NCBI GenBank assembly: GCA_946410005.1
Contig: CAMJYS010000052.1
Location: 1 to 5,544 of the forward strand
Origin: an uncultured Clostridia bacterium
GTDB lineage: Bacteria > Bacillota > Clostridia > Oscillospirales > Acutalibacteraceae
Reading direction: 5' to 3'
DNA: 5,544 nt
Shown piece by piece: positions 1 through 4,928 of the stretch; positions within the stretch are counted from its first letter, which is position 1, and each line of letters begins with the position of its first letter. The position numbers and the translations under genes are program-made. The notes below the pieces were generated by a model, which had not been told where the DNA came from, searched no databases, and was given only the letters and a program-made list of their open reading frames with translations.

Positions 1-58
1 ATTAATAATATTAATAATAATAATCATAAAGAAAAAAAGTGGGTTTTTGGCCACAGAA

Positions 59-151
59 GCGTTTTTACCACCAAATAATATATTATTTTGCCCAAAAACA
101 CCCATTTTTGGCCTATTTTTGGCGTTTTTACCCCAAAATAATATATTATTT
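59..151. repeat. Two 30-base direct repeats, each with a 16-base AT palindrome
   Basis: Positions 59-88 and 122-151 match at 28 of 30 bases, 63 bases apart. Each begins GCGTTTTTACC and ends with the perfect palindrome AAATAATATATTATTT (73-88 and 136-151). Both are followed by GCC or GCCC. The interval contains ATTTTTGGC at 104-112 and again at 115-123. Repeated AT-rich palindromes are typical of protein-binding or DNA-unwinding sites, but no function can be assigned from sequence alone. Confidence 0.8.
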
Positions 152-163
152 GCCTATTTTTCG

Positions 164-191
164 TGCCCACTTTTTTTTTCAAAAGTGGGCA
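164..191. repeat. Hairpin, 11-base-pair stem
   Basis: TGCCCACTTTT (164-174) is the exact reverse complement of AAAAGTGGGCA (181-191), with a six-base loop of mostly T. On neither strand is the stem followed by a T tract, so it does not look like a standard intrinsic terminator, although a processing or mRNA-protecting role for the leftward transcript is possible. Confidence 0.7.
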
Positions 192-260
192 GAAAATGGC
201 AAAAGTGGGCAGAAAACCCAATAATTTTTAAATATAAATATTACATTTTATGAGTATTTA

Positions 261-300
261 CCACTTTTGCCCACTTTTGCCCACTTTTATGCCCATTTTT
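261..300. repeat. Tandem 10-base repeats, about four units
   Basis: The unit CCACTTTTGC is repeated exactly at 261-270 and 271-280, then degenerates at 281-290 (CCACTTTTAT) and 291-300 (GCCCATTTTT). On the minus strand this gives regularly spaced G runs (GGG three times plus GG) with 7-9 base loops, a borderline two-tier G-quadruplex pattern. The array lies 36 bases beyond the stop codon of the last operon gene. Confidence 0.75.
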
Positions 301-317
301 TTCAAAAAAAGTGGGCA
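290..317. repeat. Imperfect hairpin just after the last operon gene
   Basis: TGCCCA (290-295) pairs with TGGGCA (312-317), and the T7 run (296-302) faces an A7 run (304-310), with one unpaired G at 311. It lies 18 bases past the stop codon of the 336-683 gene, where a leftward transcript would end. The leftward strand reads into A-rich rather than T-rich sequence after the stem, so calling it a terminator is not justified. It may be a 3'-end structure. Confidence 0.5.
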
Positions 318-335
318 GAGATTTTTGCTAATTTA

Positions 336-683
336 TCATCGTCTACACCAAGTATCATCATGTTTATTAAAGTAATCTTCAAGCCACATGATACTCGATT
401 CCACTACATCTGCTGGGTTATACTTACCGCCGTCAATACTCTTTGGCATGGAACCATACAAAATTTTCAGATACTTAATTACAGTATTTTGATGATAAAC
501 AAGCCGGTCTTCAGGAAGTCTGCCGGTCATAGCTATTTTCAAATAATTAGCCGCTTCCCTGAGTAAATCCGTATAAGCGATAAAGTCATCTGGAATATCG
601 TCCGGTTTAAAATTATCCATCATATGTTCGCTGATAAATTTAATAAAAACGTAGCATTCCTCGATGCTAATTCTCTTCTTCAT
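336..683 (-). CDS. Hypothetical 115-residue helical protein
   Basis: The family is not recognised. The ATG at 683 is preceded by GAGGAG about 10 bases upstream, and the gene ends with tandem stops TGA-TAA. It begins 17 bases inside the end of the 667-798 gene, so the ribosome-binding site lies in that gene's coding sequence and translation is probably coupled. The protein is soluble, with charged and amphipathic stretches that look mostly alpha-helical (residues 7-25, 34-53, 59-79 and 91-107). It has an acidic PDDIPDD loop at 27-33 and a basic CRR tail. No signal peptide, membrane segment, metal motif or obvious DNA-binding motif is seen. It is the last gene of the operon before the repetitive region. 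That it is real is well supported by its start signal and position; its function is unknown. Confidence 0.75.
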   Translation of the reverse strand: MKKRISIEECYVFIKFISEHMMDNFKPDDIPDDFIAYTDLLREAANYLKIAMTGRLPEDRLVYHQNTVIKYLKILYGSMPKSIDGGKYNPADVVESSIMWLEDYFNKHDDTWCRR

Positions 684-798
684 TTTTCTCTAACTCCTCG
701 TAACATTCTTTGGGTGTATCACCAGAACAAAAAAATCTATCGTTTACATATAACTCATAATGTCCGTTTACTAGGATTAGTTTTGTGTTATACTTCAT
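667..798 (-). CDS. Hypothetical 43-residue microprotein
   Basis: This short frame fills the gap between the 795-995 and 336-683 genes. Its ATG (798-796) overlaps the TGA of the upstream gene as ATGA, the usual arrangement for translational coupling. It ends 17 bases inside the next gene and contains that gene's GAGGAG site. GGGAGGT at 817-823 lies about 18 bases upstream, too far for ordinary use, so reinitiation after the upstream stop is the likeliest route. An in-frame ATG at 831 would give 54 residues but has no ribosome-binding site. The product begins MKYNTKLILVNGHYEL, predicted as two short beta strands, followed by a Cys-24 turn and an acidic helix ending KNEEEN. Small phage proteins of this layout are familiar, but no function is known to me. 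The coupling and the tiling of the gap are the evidence that it is real. Confidence 0.68.
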   Translation of the reverse strand: MKYNTKLILVNGHYELYVNDRFFCSGDTPKECYEELEKNEEEN

Positions 799-995
799 AC
801 GTTTATTTCGAAAATAACCTCCCAATTCCATGCATACGGATACACACGTTTTATAACATTATTAAGTTTGTCTTCATGCATCATTATTACCTGATGCTTA
901 GATAATATCATATTATGGTTATCGTTTACATTATTTATGATTACAAAACCACATTCATCATCTGAGAATAAGTTTAAAAAATCATTTAAGGTCAC
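795..995 (-). CDS. Hypothetical 66-residue protein with GTG start
   Basis: The frame is open from 1103, but that extension lies inside the reductase gene. The start is placed at the GTG at 995-993 because a perfect AGGAGG (1009-1004) lies eight bases upstream, directly after the reductase stop at 1012. The product begins MTLNDFLNLFSDDE and ends in VYPYAWNWEVIFEINV. That layout (an N-terminal MTLxxFLxLF helix, a central strand FVIINN, a hydrophobic C-terminal strand) resembles a small protein often seen in Bacillota phages and plasmids, but this is from memory and not a firm family call. There is no membrane segment or catalytic motif. The stop overlaps the next start as ATGA. Function unknown. 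Confidence 0.75.
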   Translation of the reverse strand: MTLNDFLNLFSDDECGFVIINNVNDNHNMILSKHQVIMMHEDKLNNVIKRVYPYAWNWEVIFEINV

Positions 996-1003
996 AACAC
1001 GAC

Positions 1004-1009
1004 CCTCCT
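1004..1009 (-). promoter_or_regulatory. Ribosome-binding site AGGAGG fixing the GTG start at 995
   Basis: AAAGGAGGG lies between the reductase stop codon and the GTG start, with eight bases between AGGAGG and GTG. It rules out the longer ATG-started reading from 1103. Confidence 0.8.
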
Positions 1010-1011
1010 TT

Positions 1012-3585
1012 CTAATCACATTTTGTATACCCGCAACTAGAGCACGTAATACAACCGTTCGTACGAAATACTGCGTGTTCTCCGCATTTCGGGCATTCTT
1101 CAAATATAGTTGGGCCGAAATTCGACCACAGTTTTTCTTTCGCCTCTTTAACAGTTTTCATAAGATTTGTTCTTTTATTAAACGGTAACTGTATAATCAT
1201 GTTCAGTTTTTTTCGACTCTGTTCTTCATCGAACGTGTCAATTAGTTTGGAACCTAGGTTAGAAATTTCAATATTTTCATTAATAGGTTTGTCATCCTCA
1301 CAAATATCATCGTTTTCAGGAACAATCTTCCCAAGTTCTTCCAATGCATATCCAACTGCGCACGGACACGATGAACCAATAGATACATCGTTCGTAGTCG
1401 CTCGTCTAACAGCGTAAGAAGGACATGTACCAGCTGATTTAAGTTGGTCGATTATTTTATACGACGGAACTCCGGCACGTGCTGCTAAACTTATAAGTCT
1501 AGATACAGCTACCATAAACGAGTTACATCCTCCTGTAGAACCCTTCGAAAGGAAACATTCCCGTAATTCTCCAGTGTCAAGGTCATAAAAAGATTCCAAA
1601 TGAAGCGTACCACAACCGGTTGTCAATGTCTTTTTAAGACCGTAACTATTATCACTAATTGGAATTACCTCGCCTCTCTTAAGAGTTGTCTTTGTGTCAT
1701 CTACTTGTTCTTCAACGACATCAGCATTCTCTTCTTTTTCTTCATTGTCATTTGTCGTAAGTATTGCTGTTCTATAACAATTGTCCCTGAATACTGTCAC
1801 ACCTTTAAGACCGAGTTCCCATGCTGTAATATACAAATCATATATATCATCAGGAGTAGCGTCCTCATTTAGATTTACTGTTGAACTAATGGCAGCATCA
1901 ATAAATTTCTGCCATACGGATTGTACTTTAAGCCTATAGTAATACGGAATCTCATGTGCTGTAACGATTGATTCTTCTGCTGATATATTCTCATCACTAA
2001 CTTCAACACACTTTCCATACTTACTAGCGATGACGTCTTTTATTACTTTTGGATACACCGTATATGTCTTATCTTCACCGTTAAGGCTTTTTGTTACACG
2101 ATTGTAATGTGTAGCAAACAAAGGTTCAATACCACCAGATACATCAATCATTGTAGATATACTACCGGTAGGAGCAACAGTTAGGAGTTGCGAATTCGCC
2201 AGCCCATATTTGTATATACTTTGGTAAAAATCCACCAAATTTTTTATATCGTATCGGTTGGTTTTAATAATATTAAAAATAGTATCATCTTCTGAAATAC
2301 TTTTAAGTAAATTACGAATATAAGTCGTATTTAACAACCCCTTATAATCCAAGTCTACTTTTTTACTTGGCCTTTCTATGGCTAGTTTATTACTTGTTAT
2401 GAGAGAGTAATATGCCATCATACTACCTATATCTTTTATAAATATAAAAGATTCAGGACTACCATAAGTTATCCCAAGCTTAATAAGCGCATCGGCGAAT
2501 CCCATAACGCCAAGCCCTATTTGTCTCCAACGATTTACTGATTCAGTTTGTTCACGCAGAGGATGTAAGTCGACGCCTTCATCTAAAACATTATTTAATG
2601 CCCTTACAGAAATATCAATAGCTTCGATAAAGTCGAGGTAGTCAAAGATATATCTATTATAGTCATTATTCCATTTACAGAAAGCAGACAGATTAAGAGC
2701 ACCAAGCAAACAGCTTCCACCGGAAGGAAGAGGTTCTTCAGCGCAAGGATTAACACCACCGTATTTAAATCCGGGTTCGTTACTAAGCAGACCTCCTCGG
2801 CGTATGTTATCCCAGAATAAGATTCCGGGCTCTCCGTTTTCCCAATTATATTTACTTAACTTCATCAACAACGCGTTTGCGTTTATCTTTTTACCAGACA
2901 TATCTTTTTCAGTCTTAGTCTCAGAATCGTAGTATGTACGATTAAATATCAATTCGTAGTTCTCTTCATCCGTGTCTTCTTGAGCCTTACGCATAAACTC
3001 GTCATCGACTCGTACAGATAAATTTGCATTGTTGATTTTGTTAAGGTCTCGCTTAACGTCAATAAATTCCAAAATATCAGGATGATTAGATGCCAATGAC
3101 ATCATCAATGCTCCTCGACGTCCGTTCTGCCCGATTATTTCAGTTGTCTTATCGTACAATTCCATAAAAGATACCACACCACTACTCGATTTAGCAGCGT
3201 TGTGAATAGCTGCTCCTTTGAACGACAGCTTACTAAGGTCTATACCACAGCCACCACCGTACGAGAACGTACGTGCGAGTTTCTTAGCCGTGTTAAAGAT
3301 AGACTCTAGATTATCTTCGGGCGGTGCAATCACATAACAATTGCTGTACGTCTTTTTAGACGTAATCGACGCATTGTTACGGTTAGCGAGTATACGACCT
3401 CCGAACAAGAACTTCTTGGATTCGATGAGTTTAGCCAATTGCATATCACCGCCAGTTACGTCGTACATCCATTCGTGGTATGTTCTACCGTCGGCATATT
3501 TCTTCTTCCAAATATCCAATCCAAGAGTGTTGTCTTCGCCAAGCCACTCTTTTTCGTTTTTGTAAATGGTTTCAAATTTTTCCAT
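1012..3585 (-). CDS. nrdJ: Adenosylcobalamin-dependent (class II) ribonucleotide reductase
   Basis: This enzyme reduces ribonucleotides to deoxyribonucleotides in the cytoplasm, using adenosylcobalamin to make the active-site thiyl radical. Visible landmarks in the 857 residues are: SNCYV (Cys-83, first of the redox pair); GGGCGIDLS (110-118); NPCAE (279-283, with radical Cys-281 and Glu-283); Cys-292, eleven residues on as in known class II enzymes, as the second redox cysteine; APTGSIS (471-477); and GGIEPLF (484-490). An acidic linker (about 613-632) leads to a TSCPD-type domain (about 635-752, with TGCG, GGC and SSCPCA), where the usual SCPDA reads SCPCA. The tail is a CxxC...CxxCGYxKC cysteine cluster (831-856), expected to relay electrons to the active site. 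No N-terminal ATP cone (VxKRxG) is seen, so dATP feedback may be absent. The ATG follows AAGGAGG by five bases. There is no intein, intron or frameshift. No cobalamin riboswitch fits in the 10-base upstream gap. In a phage it would supply dNTPs for replication. Confidence 0.95.
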   Translation of the reverse strand: MEKFETIYKNEKEWLGEDNTLGLDIWKKKYADGRTYHEWMYDVTGGDMQLAKLIESKKFLFGGRILANRNNASITSKKTYSNCYVIAPPEDNLESIFNTAKKLARTFSYGGGCGIDLSKLSFKGAAIHNAAKSSSGVVSFMELYDKTTEIIGQNGRRGALMMSLASNHPDILEFIDVKRDLNKINNANLSVRVDDEFMRKAQEDTDEENYELIFNRTYYDSETKTEKDMSGKKINANALLMKLSKYNWENGEPGILFWDNIRRGGLLSNEPGFKYGGVNPCAEEPLPSGGSCLLGALNLSAFCKWNNDYNRYIFDYLDFIEAIDISVRALNNVLDEGVDLHPLREQTESVNRWRQIGLGVMGFADALIKLGITYGSPESFIFIKDIGSMMAYYSLITSNKLAIERPSKKVDLDYKGLLNTTYIRNLLKSISEDDTIFNIIKTNRYDIKNLVDFYQSIYKYGLANSQLLTVAPTGSISTMIDVSGGIEPLFATHYNRVTKSLNGEDKTYTVYPKVIKDVIASKYGKCVEVSDENISAEESIVTAHEIPYYYRLKVQSVWQKFIDAAISSTVNLNEDATPDDIYDLYITAWELGLKGVTVFRDNCYRTAILTTNDNEEKEENADVVEEQVDDTKTTLKRGEVIPISDNSYGLKKTLTTGCGTLHLESFYDLDTGELRECFLSKGSTGGCNSFMVAVSRLISLAARAGVPSYKIIDQLKSAGTCPSYAVRRATTNDVSIGSSCPCAVGYALEELGKIVPENDDICEDDKPINENIEISNLGSKLIDTFDEEQSRKKLNMIIQLPFNKRTNLMKTVKEAKEKLWSNFGPTIFEECPKCGEHAVFRTNGCITCSSCGYTKCD

Positions 3586-3590
3586 AGTTA

Positions 3591-3597
3591 CCTCCTT
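3591..3597 (-). promoter_or_regulatory. Ribosome-binding site of the reductase, fused to the upstream stop
   Basis: AAGGAGG lies five bases before the reductase ATG. Its first two As belong to the TAA stop (3598-3596) of the preceding small gene, so a ribosome terminating there sits on the reductase start signal. Confidence 0.8.
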
Positions 3598-3847
3598 ATA
3601 TATTAAATAAACAATATTGTTTTTTATTTTTTAAATCAGAATCGCGCACAGCGTCACAAAACGCGTTAACATCATCGAGAGTCATATTAACAGCGGTCAA
3701 ACCTCTTGTTTTACAATCCATTAAAATCTTCGGATTAATATAAATACCCTTTTCACTAATTGAAAGTTCATACGTTCCGTTAGTACGCTCACGAATACAT
3801 ACCGTATATACATCGTTAAGAGTGCAGAAATGATATTTGAAACACAT
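3596..3847 (-). CDS. Tandem-family hypothetical protein, copy 5 (83 residues)
   Basis: This is a member of a five-copy family found only by comparison inside this window; no known family is recognised. The ATG at 3847 follows AGAGGT by six bases, and that site overlaps the TAA of the upstream copy. Shared features are: VYTV at 13-16; NGTYELSI at 23-30; Pro-39; DC at 44-45; AVNMTLDDV at 52-60; and the tail DAVRDSDLKNKK at 65-76, ending LFNI. Its closest relative is the copy at 3852-4166, which shares VYTV, GTYELSI, AVNM, LDDV and the basic tail with LFN. The shape suggests a small alpha/beta protein with N-terminal strands and a C-terminal helix. It is soluble, with no signal peptide. It lies ten bases upstream of the reductase, but nothing in its sequence links it to that enzyme. 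Confidence 0.8.
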   Translation of the reverse strand: MCFKYHFCTLNDVYTVCIRERTNGTYELSISEKGIYINPKILMDCKTRGLTAVNMTLDDVNAFCDAVRDSDLKNKKQYCLFNI

Positions 3848-3851
3848 AAGA

Positions 3852-4166
3852 TTACCTCTTTTTTTTTAAATTAAATAAACGTCGACGTCTTTTATTTTTT
3901 ACGTCAGAGTCGTGTACCGCATTACAAAACGCATGAACGTCGTCAAGAATCATATTAACAGCATTCATATCTGTTGCATCTGTATCACAGTCCATGAAAA
4001 TAGTCGGTTTAAGATAGAAACCTCTTTCGTTAATAGAAAGCTCATACGTTCCATCAAGATTTTCATAAATCACTACTGTATATACATGATTGAGAGTGCG
4101 AATCCTCTTGAATATGATGTCGTTAAATTCTTTATAAAATTTGTAAATGATGTTAGAGTCTTCCAT
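3852..4166 (-). CDS. Tandem-family hypothetical protein, copy 4 (104 residues)
   Basis: The start is taken as the ATG at 4166 (MEDSNIIYKF), five bases after AAAGGAGG. A longer reading from 4187 lacks such a site and would overlap the upstream gene further. The protein has an extra N-terminal helix-like stretch (residues 5-24) before the family core: VYTVVI (28-33), DGTYELSI (38-45), Pro-54, MDCD (58-61), NAVNMILDDV (68-77) and AFCNAVHDSD (79-88). The tail is very basic (KNKRRRR, then KKKR), which could contact nucleic acid, although this is inference. It overlaps the end of the upstream copy by 14 bases. The 3' end contains a run of nine A residues (A-AAA-AAG in frame), a slippage-prone sequence. 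Function unknown. Confidence 0.82.
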   Translation of the reverse strand: MEDSNIIYKFYKEFNDIIFKRIRTLNHVYTVVIYENLDGTYELSINERGFYLKPTIFMDCDTDATDMNAVNMILDDVHAFCNAVHDSDVKNKRRRRLFNLKKKR

Positions 4167-4401
4167 AATTTCCTCCTTTAATCGCACTATCGCAGTAATT
4201 TTTTACAGTAGTGATGAACTCTTTGATATCGTAACGAGTTAGATTAATGGCTATAGAATCTGTTACATCACAATTCTTGAAAAAACGCGGGTCTTGAACA
4301 TGTCCTTCGTTATCGTAAATCGCGAATTTATACATACCATTATCACATTCGAAATATTCCATTCTGTACCAACGTCGATAAGTGCTAATTACTTTTTCCA
4401 T
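4153..4401 (-). CDS. Tandem-family hypothetical protein, copy 3 (82 residues)
   Basis: The ATG at 4401 follows TGAGGT by seven bases. The protein opens MEKVISTYRRWYRMEYFECD, almost the same as the copy at 4693-4911 (MEKVISTPRRWYRIEYFECD). The first 80 coding bases of the two genes differ at only eight positions, which shows a fairly recent duplication. Family landmarks are NGMYKFAIYD (21-30), Pro-38, FFKNCDV (40-46), AINLT (51-55) and a C-terminal helix from DIKEF (58-62). Past the family's normal end it carries an extra tail (DSAIKGGNYGRL), which reads through the ribosome-binding site and first codons of the next gene. The second half has diverged more than the first. There is no membrane or signal sequence. 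Function unknown. Confidence 0.82.
   Translation of the reverse strand: MEKVISTYRRWYRMEYFECDNGMYKFAIYDNEGHVQDPRFFKNCDVTDSIAINLTRYDIKEFITTVKNYCDSAIKGGNYGRL
4172..4179 (-). promoter_or_regulatory. Ribosome-binding site inside the upstream gene's last codons
   Basis: AAAGGAGG lies in the coding end of the 4153-4401 gene (encoding Lys-Gly-Gly) and precedes the ATG at 4166 by five bases. It decides the start of the 3852-4166 gene and indicates translational coupling. Confidence 0.8.
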
Positions 4402-4417
4402 AATAATTACCTCATTT

Positions 4418-4651
4418 TTAATTATCGTCGTGTTCCTTTATAGCAGTGAGGAATTTTTGAACATCGTCCCACGTCAGGTTAATGGCCGTAATGCCTTCTA
4501 CGTCACAATCAATGAAATACTTAGGATAGTGACATGTTCCATTATCGTCGTGAATTTCAAGTTTATACATACCGTCATCGCATTCCATAACATCTACTAT
4601 GTATGTACGATGTGAAGTATAAATATAATTTTCCATAATATAATTTTCCAT
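4418..4651 (-). CDS. Tandem-family hypothetical protein, copy 2 (77 residues)
   Basis: The frame is open from 4747, but the best start is the ATG at 4651, six bases after GGAG. A second in-frame ATG at 4636 would give 72 residues. The two are separated by a perfect 15-base tandem duplication (4622-4651) that encodes MENYI twice. The family core is clear: TYIVDVMECDDGMYKLEI (16-33), YPKYFIDCDV (42-51), AINLTWDDV (56-64) and a C-terminal helix ending KEHDDN. It shares 31 identical bases with the 4693-4911 copy over the INLTWDDV region. The upstream extension of the frame encodes VVYYLIFI, a remnant of the membrane-protein gene at 4929-5201, and is not thought to be translated as part of this protein. 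Function unknown. Confidence 0.8.
   Translation of the reverse strand: MENYIMENYIYTSHRTYIVDVMECDDGMYKLEIHDDNGTCHYPKYFIDCDVEGITAINLTWDDVQKFLTAIKEHDDN
4622..4651. repeat. 15-base perfect tandem duplication at a gene start
   Basis: Positions 4622-4636 and 4637-4651 are identical; on the coding strand each reads ATGGAAAATTATATT. The duplication gives two in-frame start codons and repeats the residues MENYI. It fits replication slippage and is likely to be unstable. Confidence 0.9.
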
Positions 4652-4657
4652 AATTAT

Positions 4658-4661
4658 CTCC
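4658..4661 (-). promoter_or_regulatory. Ribosome-binding site GGAG choosing the ATG at 4651
   Basis: GGAG lies six bases before the ATG at 4651 and 21 bases before the one at 4636, which favours the first of the two duplicated starts. It is weaker than the AGGAGG sites of the neighbouring genes. Confidence 0.6.
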
Positions 4662-4670
4662 ATCATTTTA

Positions 4671-4696
4671 AATATGAAAATCAAGTAGTATACTAC
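4671..4696. repeat. 26-base exact repeat, stranded copy between two family genes
   Basis: This stretch is identical to 4948-4973, which encodes VVYYLIFI near the C terminus of the 4929-5201 membrane protein. Here it spans the TAG stop of the 4693-4911 gene and most of the 41-base gap before the next gene. It keeps the VVYYLIFI reading in the frame that runs into the downstream gene. It includes a 16-base perfect palindrome, AAGTAGTATACTACTT (4683-4698). It is best read as the leftover 3' end of a duplicated membrane-protein gene. Confidence 0.85.
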
Positions 4697-4911
4697 TTTG
4701 TGTCGTGATTTTTTATTGCTCTGAAGAACTCTTGAACATCGTCCCACGTCAGGTTAATGGCCATAGAACCTTTTACATCGCATTCTTTAAACCATTTTGG
4801 ATGAATGCAAATCCCTGCGTTATCATATATCGCGAGTTTATACAGACCATCATCACATTCGAAATATTCTATTCTGTACCAACGACGAGGTGTGCTAATT
4901 ACTTTTTCCAT
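4693..4911 (-). CDS. Tandem-family hypothetical protein, copy 1 (72 residues)
   Basis: This is the first family member in transcription order and the cleanest example of the core. The ATG at 4911 follows AGGAGG by eight bases, 17 bases after the membrane-protein stop. Landmarks are RRWYRIEYFECDDGLYKLAI (9-28), HPKWFKECDV (37-46), AINLTWDDV (51-59) and the helix QEFFRAIKNHD (60-70). The N-terminal half looks like a beta sheet (three strands) and the C-terminal quarter like a helix. It is rich in aromatic residues and acidic at the surface, with one cysteine that is conserved in the family (Cys-44). The stop codon lies inside the 26-base sequence shared with the membrane-protein gene, so the last residues probably come from a recombination junction. 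Its function is unknown. Confidence 0.83.
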   Translation of the reverse strand: MEKVISTPRRWYRIEYFECDDGLYKLAIYDNAGICIHPKWFKECDVKGSMAINLTWDDVQEFFRAIKNHDTK

Positions 4912-4928
4912 TATAATTTCCTCCTTTT

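Larger units (their letters stand above)
35..317. repeat. Dispersed decamer repeat AAAAGTGGGC, both orientations
   Basis: Exact AAAAGTGGGC copies on the plus strand are at 181-190, 201-210 and 307-316, with a near copy (AAAAGTGGGT) at 35-44. Exact reverse-complement copies (GCCCACTTTT) are at 165-174, 269-278 and 279-288, with near or partial copies at 261-268 and 291-300. The copies at 181 and 201 belong to a 16-base direct repeat (181-196 and 201-216) 20 bases apart. The mixed orientation lets many alternative stems form. Spacing is 10 or 20 bases within clusters but irregular between them. Confidence 0.85.
1..335. other. Gene-free repetitive region at the operon's 3' end
   Basis: No credible gene is seen here. 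The open frames that exist are low-complexity translations of the repeats, lack good ribosome-binding sites and lie on both strands over the same bases. The first 24 bases are a run of AAT/ATT triplets. From 31 to 317 the sequence is built of short G/C-containing words (GTGGGC, GCCCAC, TTTTTGGC) in a background of A and T runs, with direct and inverted copies, two AT palindromes and two hairpins described separately. It starts just after the TGA-TAA double stop of the last gene of the leftward operon. Possible roles are a replication origin, a transcription-end or mRNA-stabilising structure, or a protein-binding array. What lies left of position 1 is unknown. Confidence 0.75.

Noticed and set aside
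39..253. Overlapping open frames on both strands of the left region
   Set aside because: They translate the repeats into low-complexity runs, overlap each other on opposite strands and have no convincing ribosome-binding site.
161..317. CRISPR array
   Set aside because: The repeated unit is only about 10 bases, occurs in both orientations, and has no uniform spacers or nearby cas genes.
290..317. Intrinsic terminator of the operon
   Set aside because: The stem is imperfect and the leftward strand continues into A-rich rather than T-rich sequence, so only a hairpin is claimed.
267..905. Plus-strand open frames opposite the small operon genes
   Set aside because: They are antisense to genes with good start signals and tight operon packing, and their own starts lack ribosome-binding sites.
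1012..1103. ATG-started extension of the 795-995 gene into the reductase end
   Set aside because: It would overlap 92 bases of the reductase, while AGGAGG correctly spaced before the GTG at 995 explains the start.
1012..3585. Intein or intron in the reductase gene, common in this family
   Set aside because: All catalytic motifs occur in order with normal spacing in one uninterrupted frame, and no splicing or endonuclease motifs are present.
3586..3595. Cobalamin riboswitch upstream of the B12-dependent reductase
   Set aside because: Only ten bases separate it from the preceding gene, and that gene has its own intact coding sequence, so there is no room for a riboswitch.
3852..3870. Programmed -1 frameshift at the nine-A run (A-AAA-AAG) in the 3852-4166 gene
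   Set aside because: The heptamer matches a known slippery pattern, but the -1 frame would add about 45 residues unlike anything in the family and would not join the next gene, which needs a +1 shift. It is most likely chance in a Lys-rich tail.
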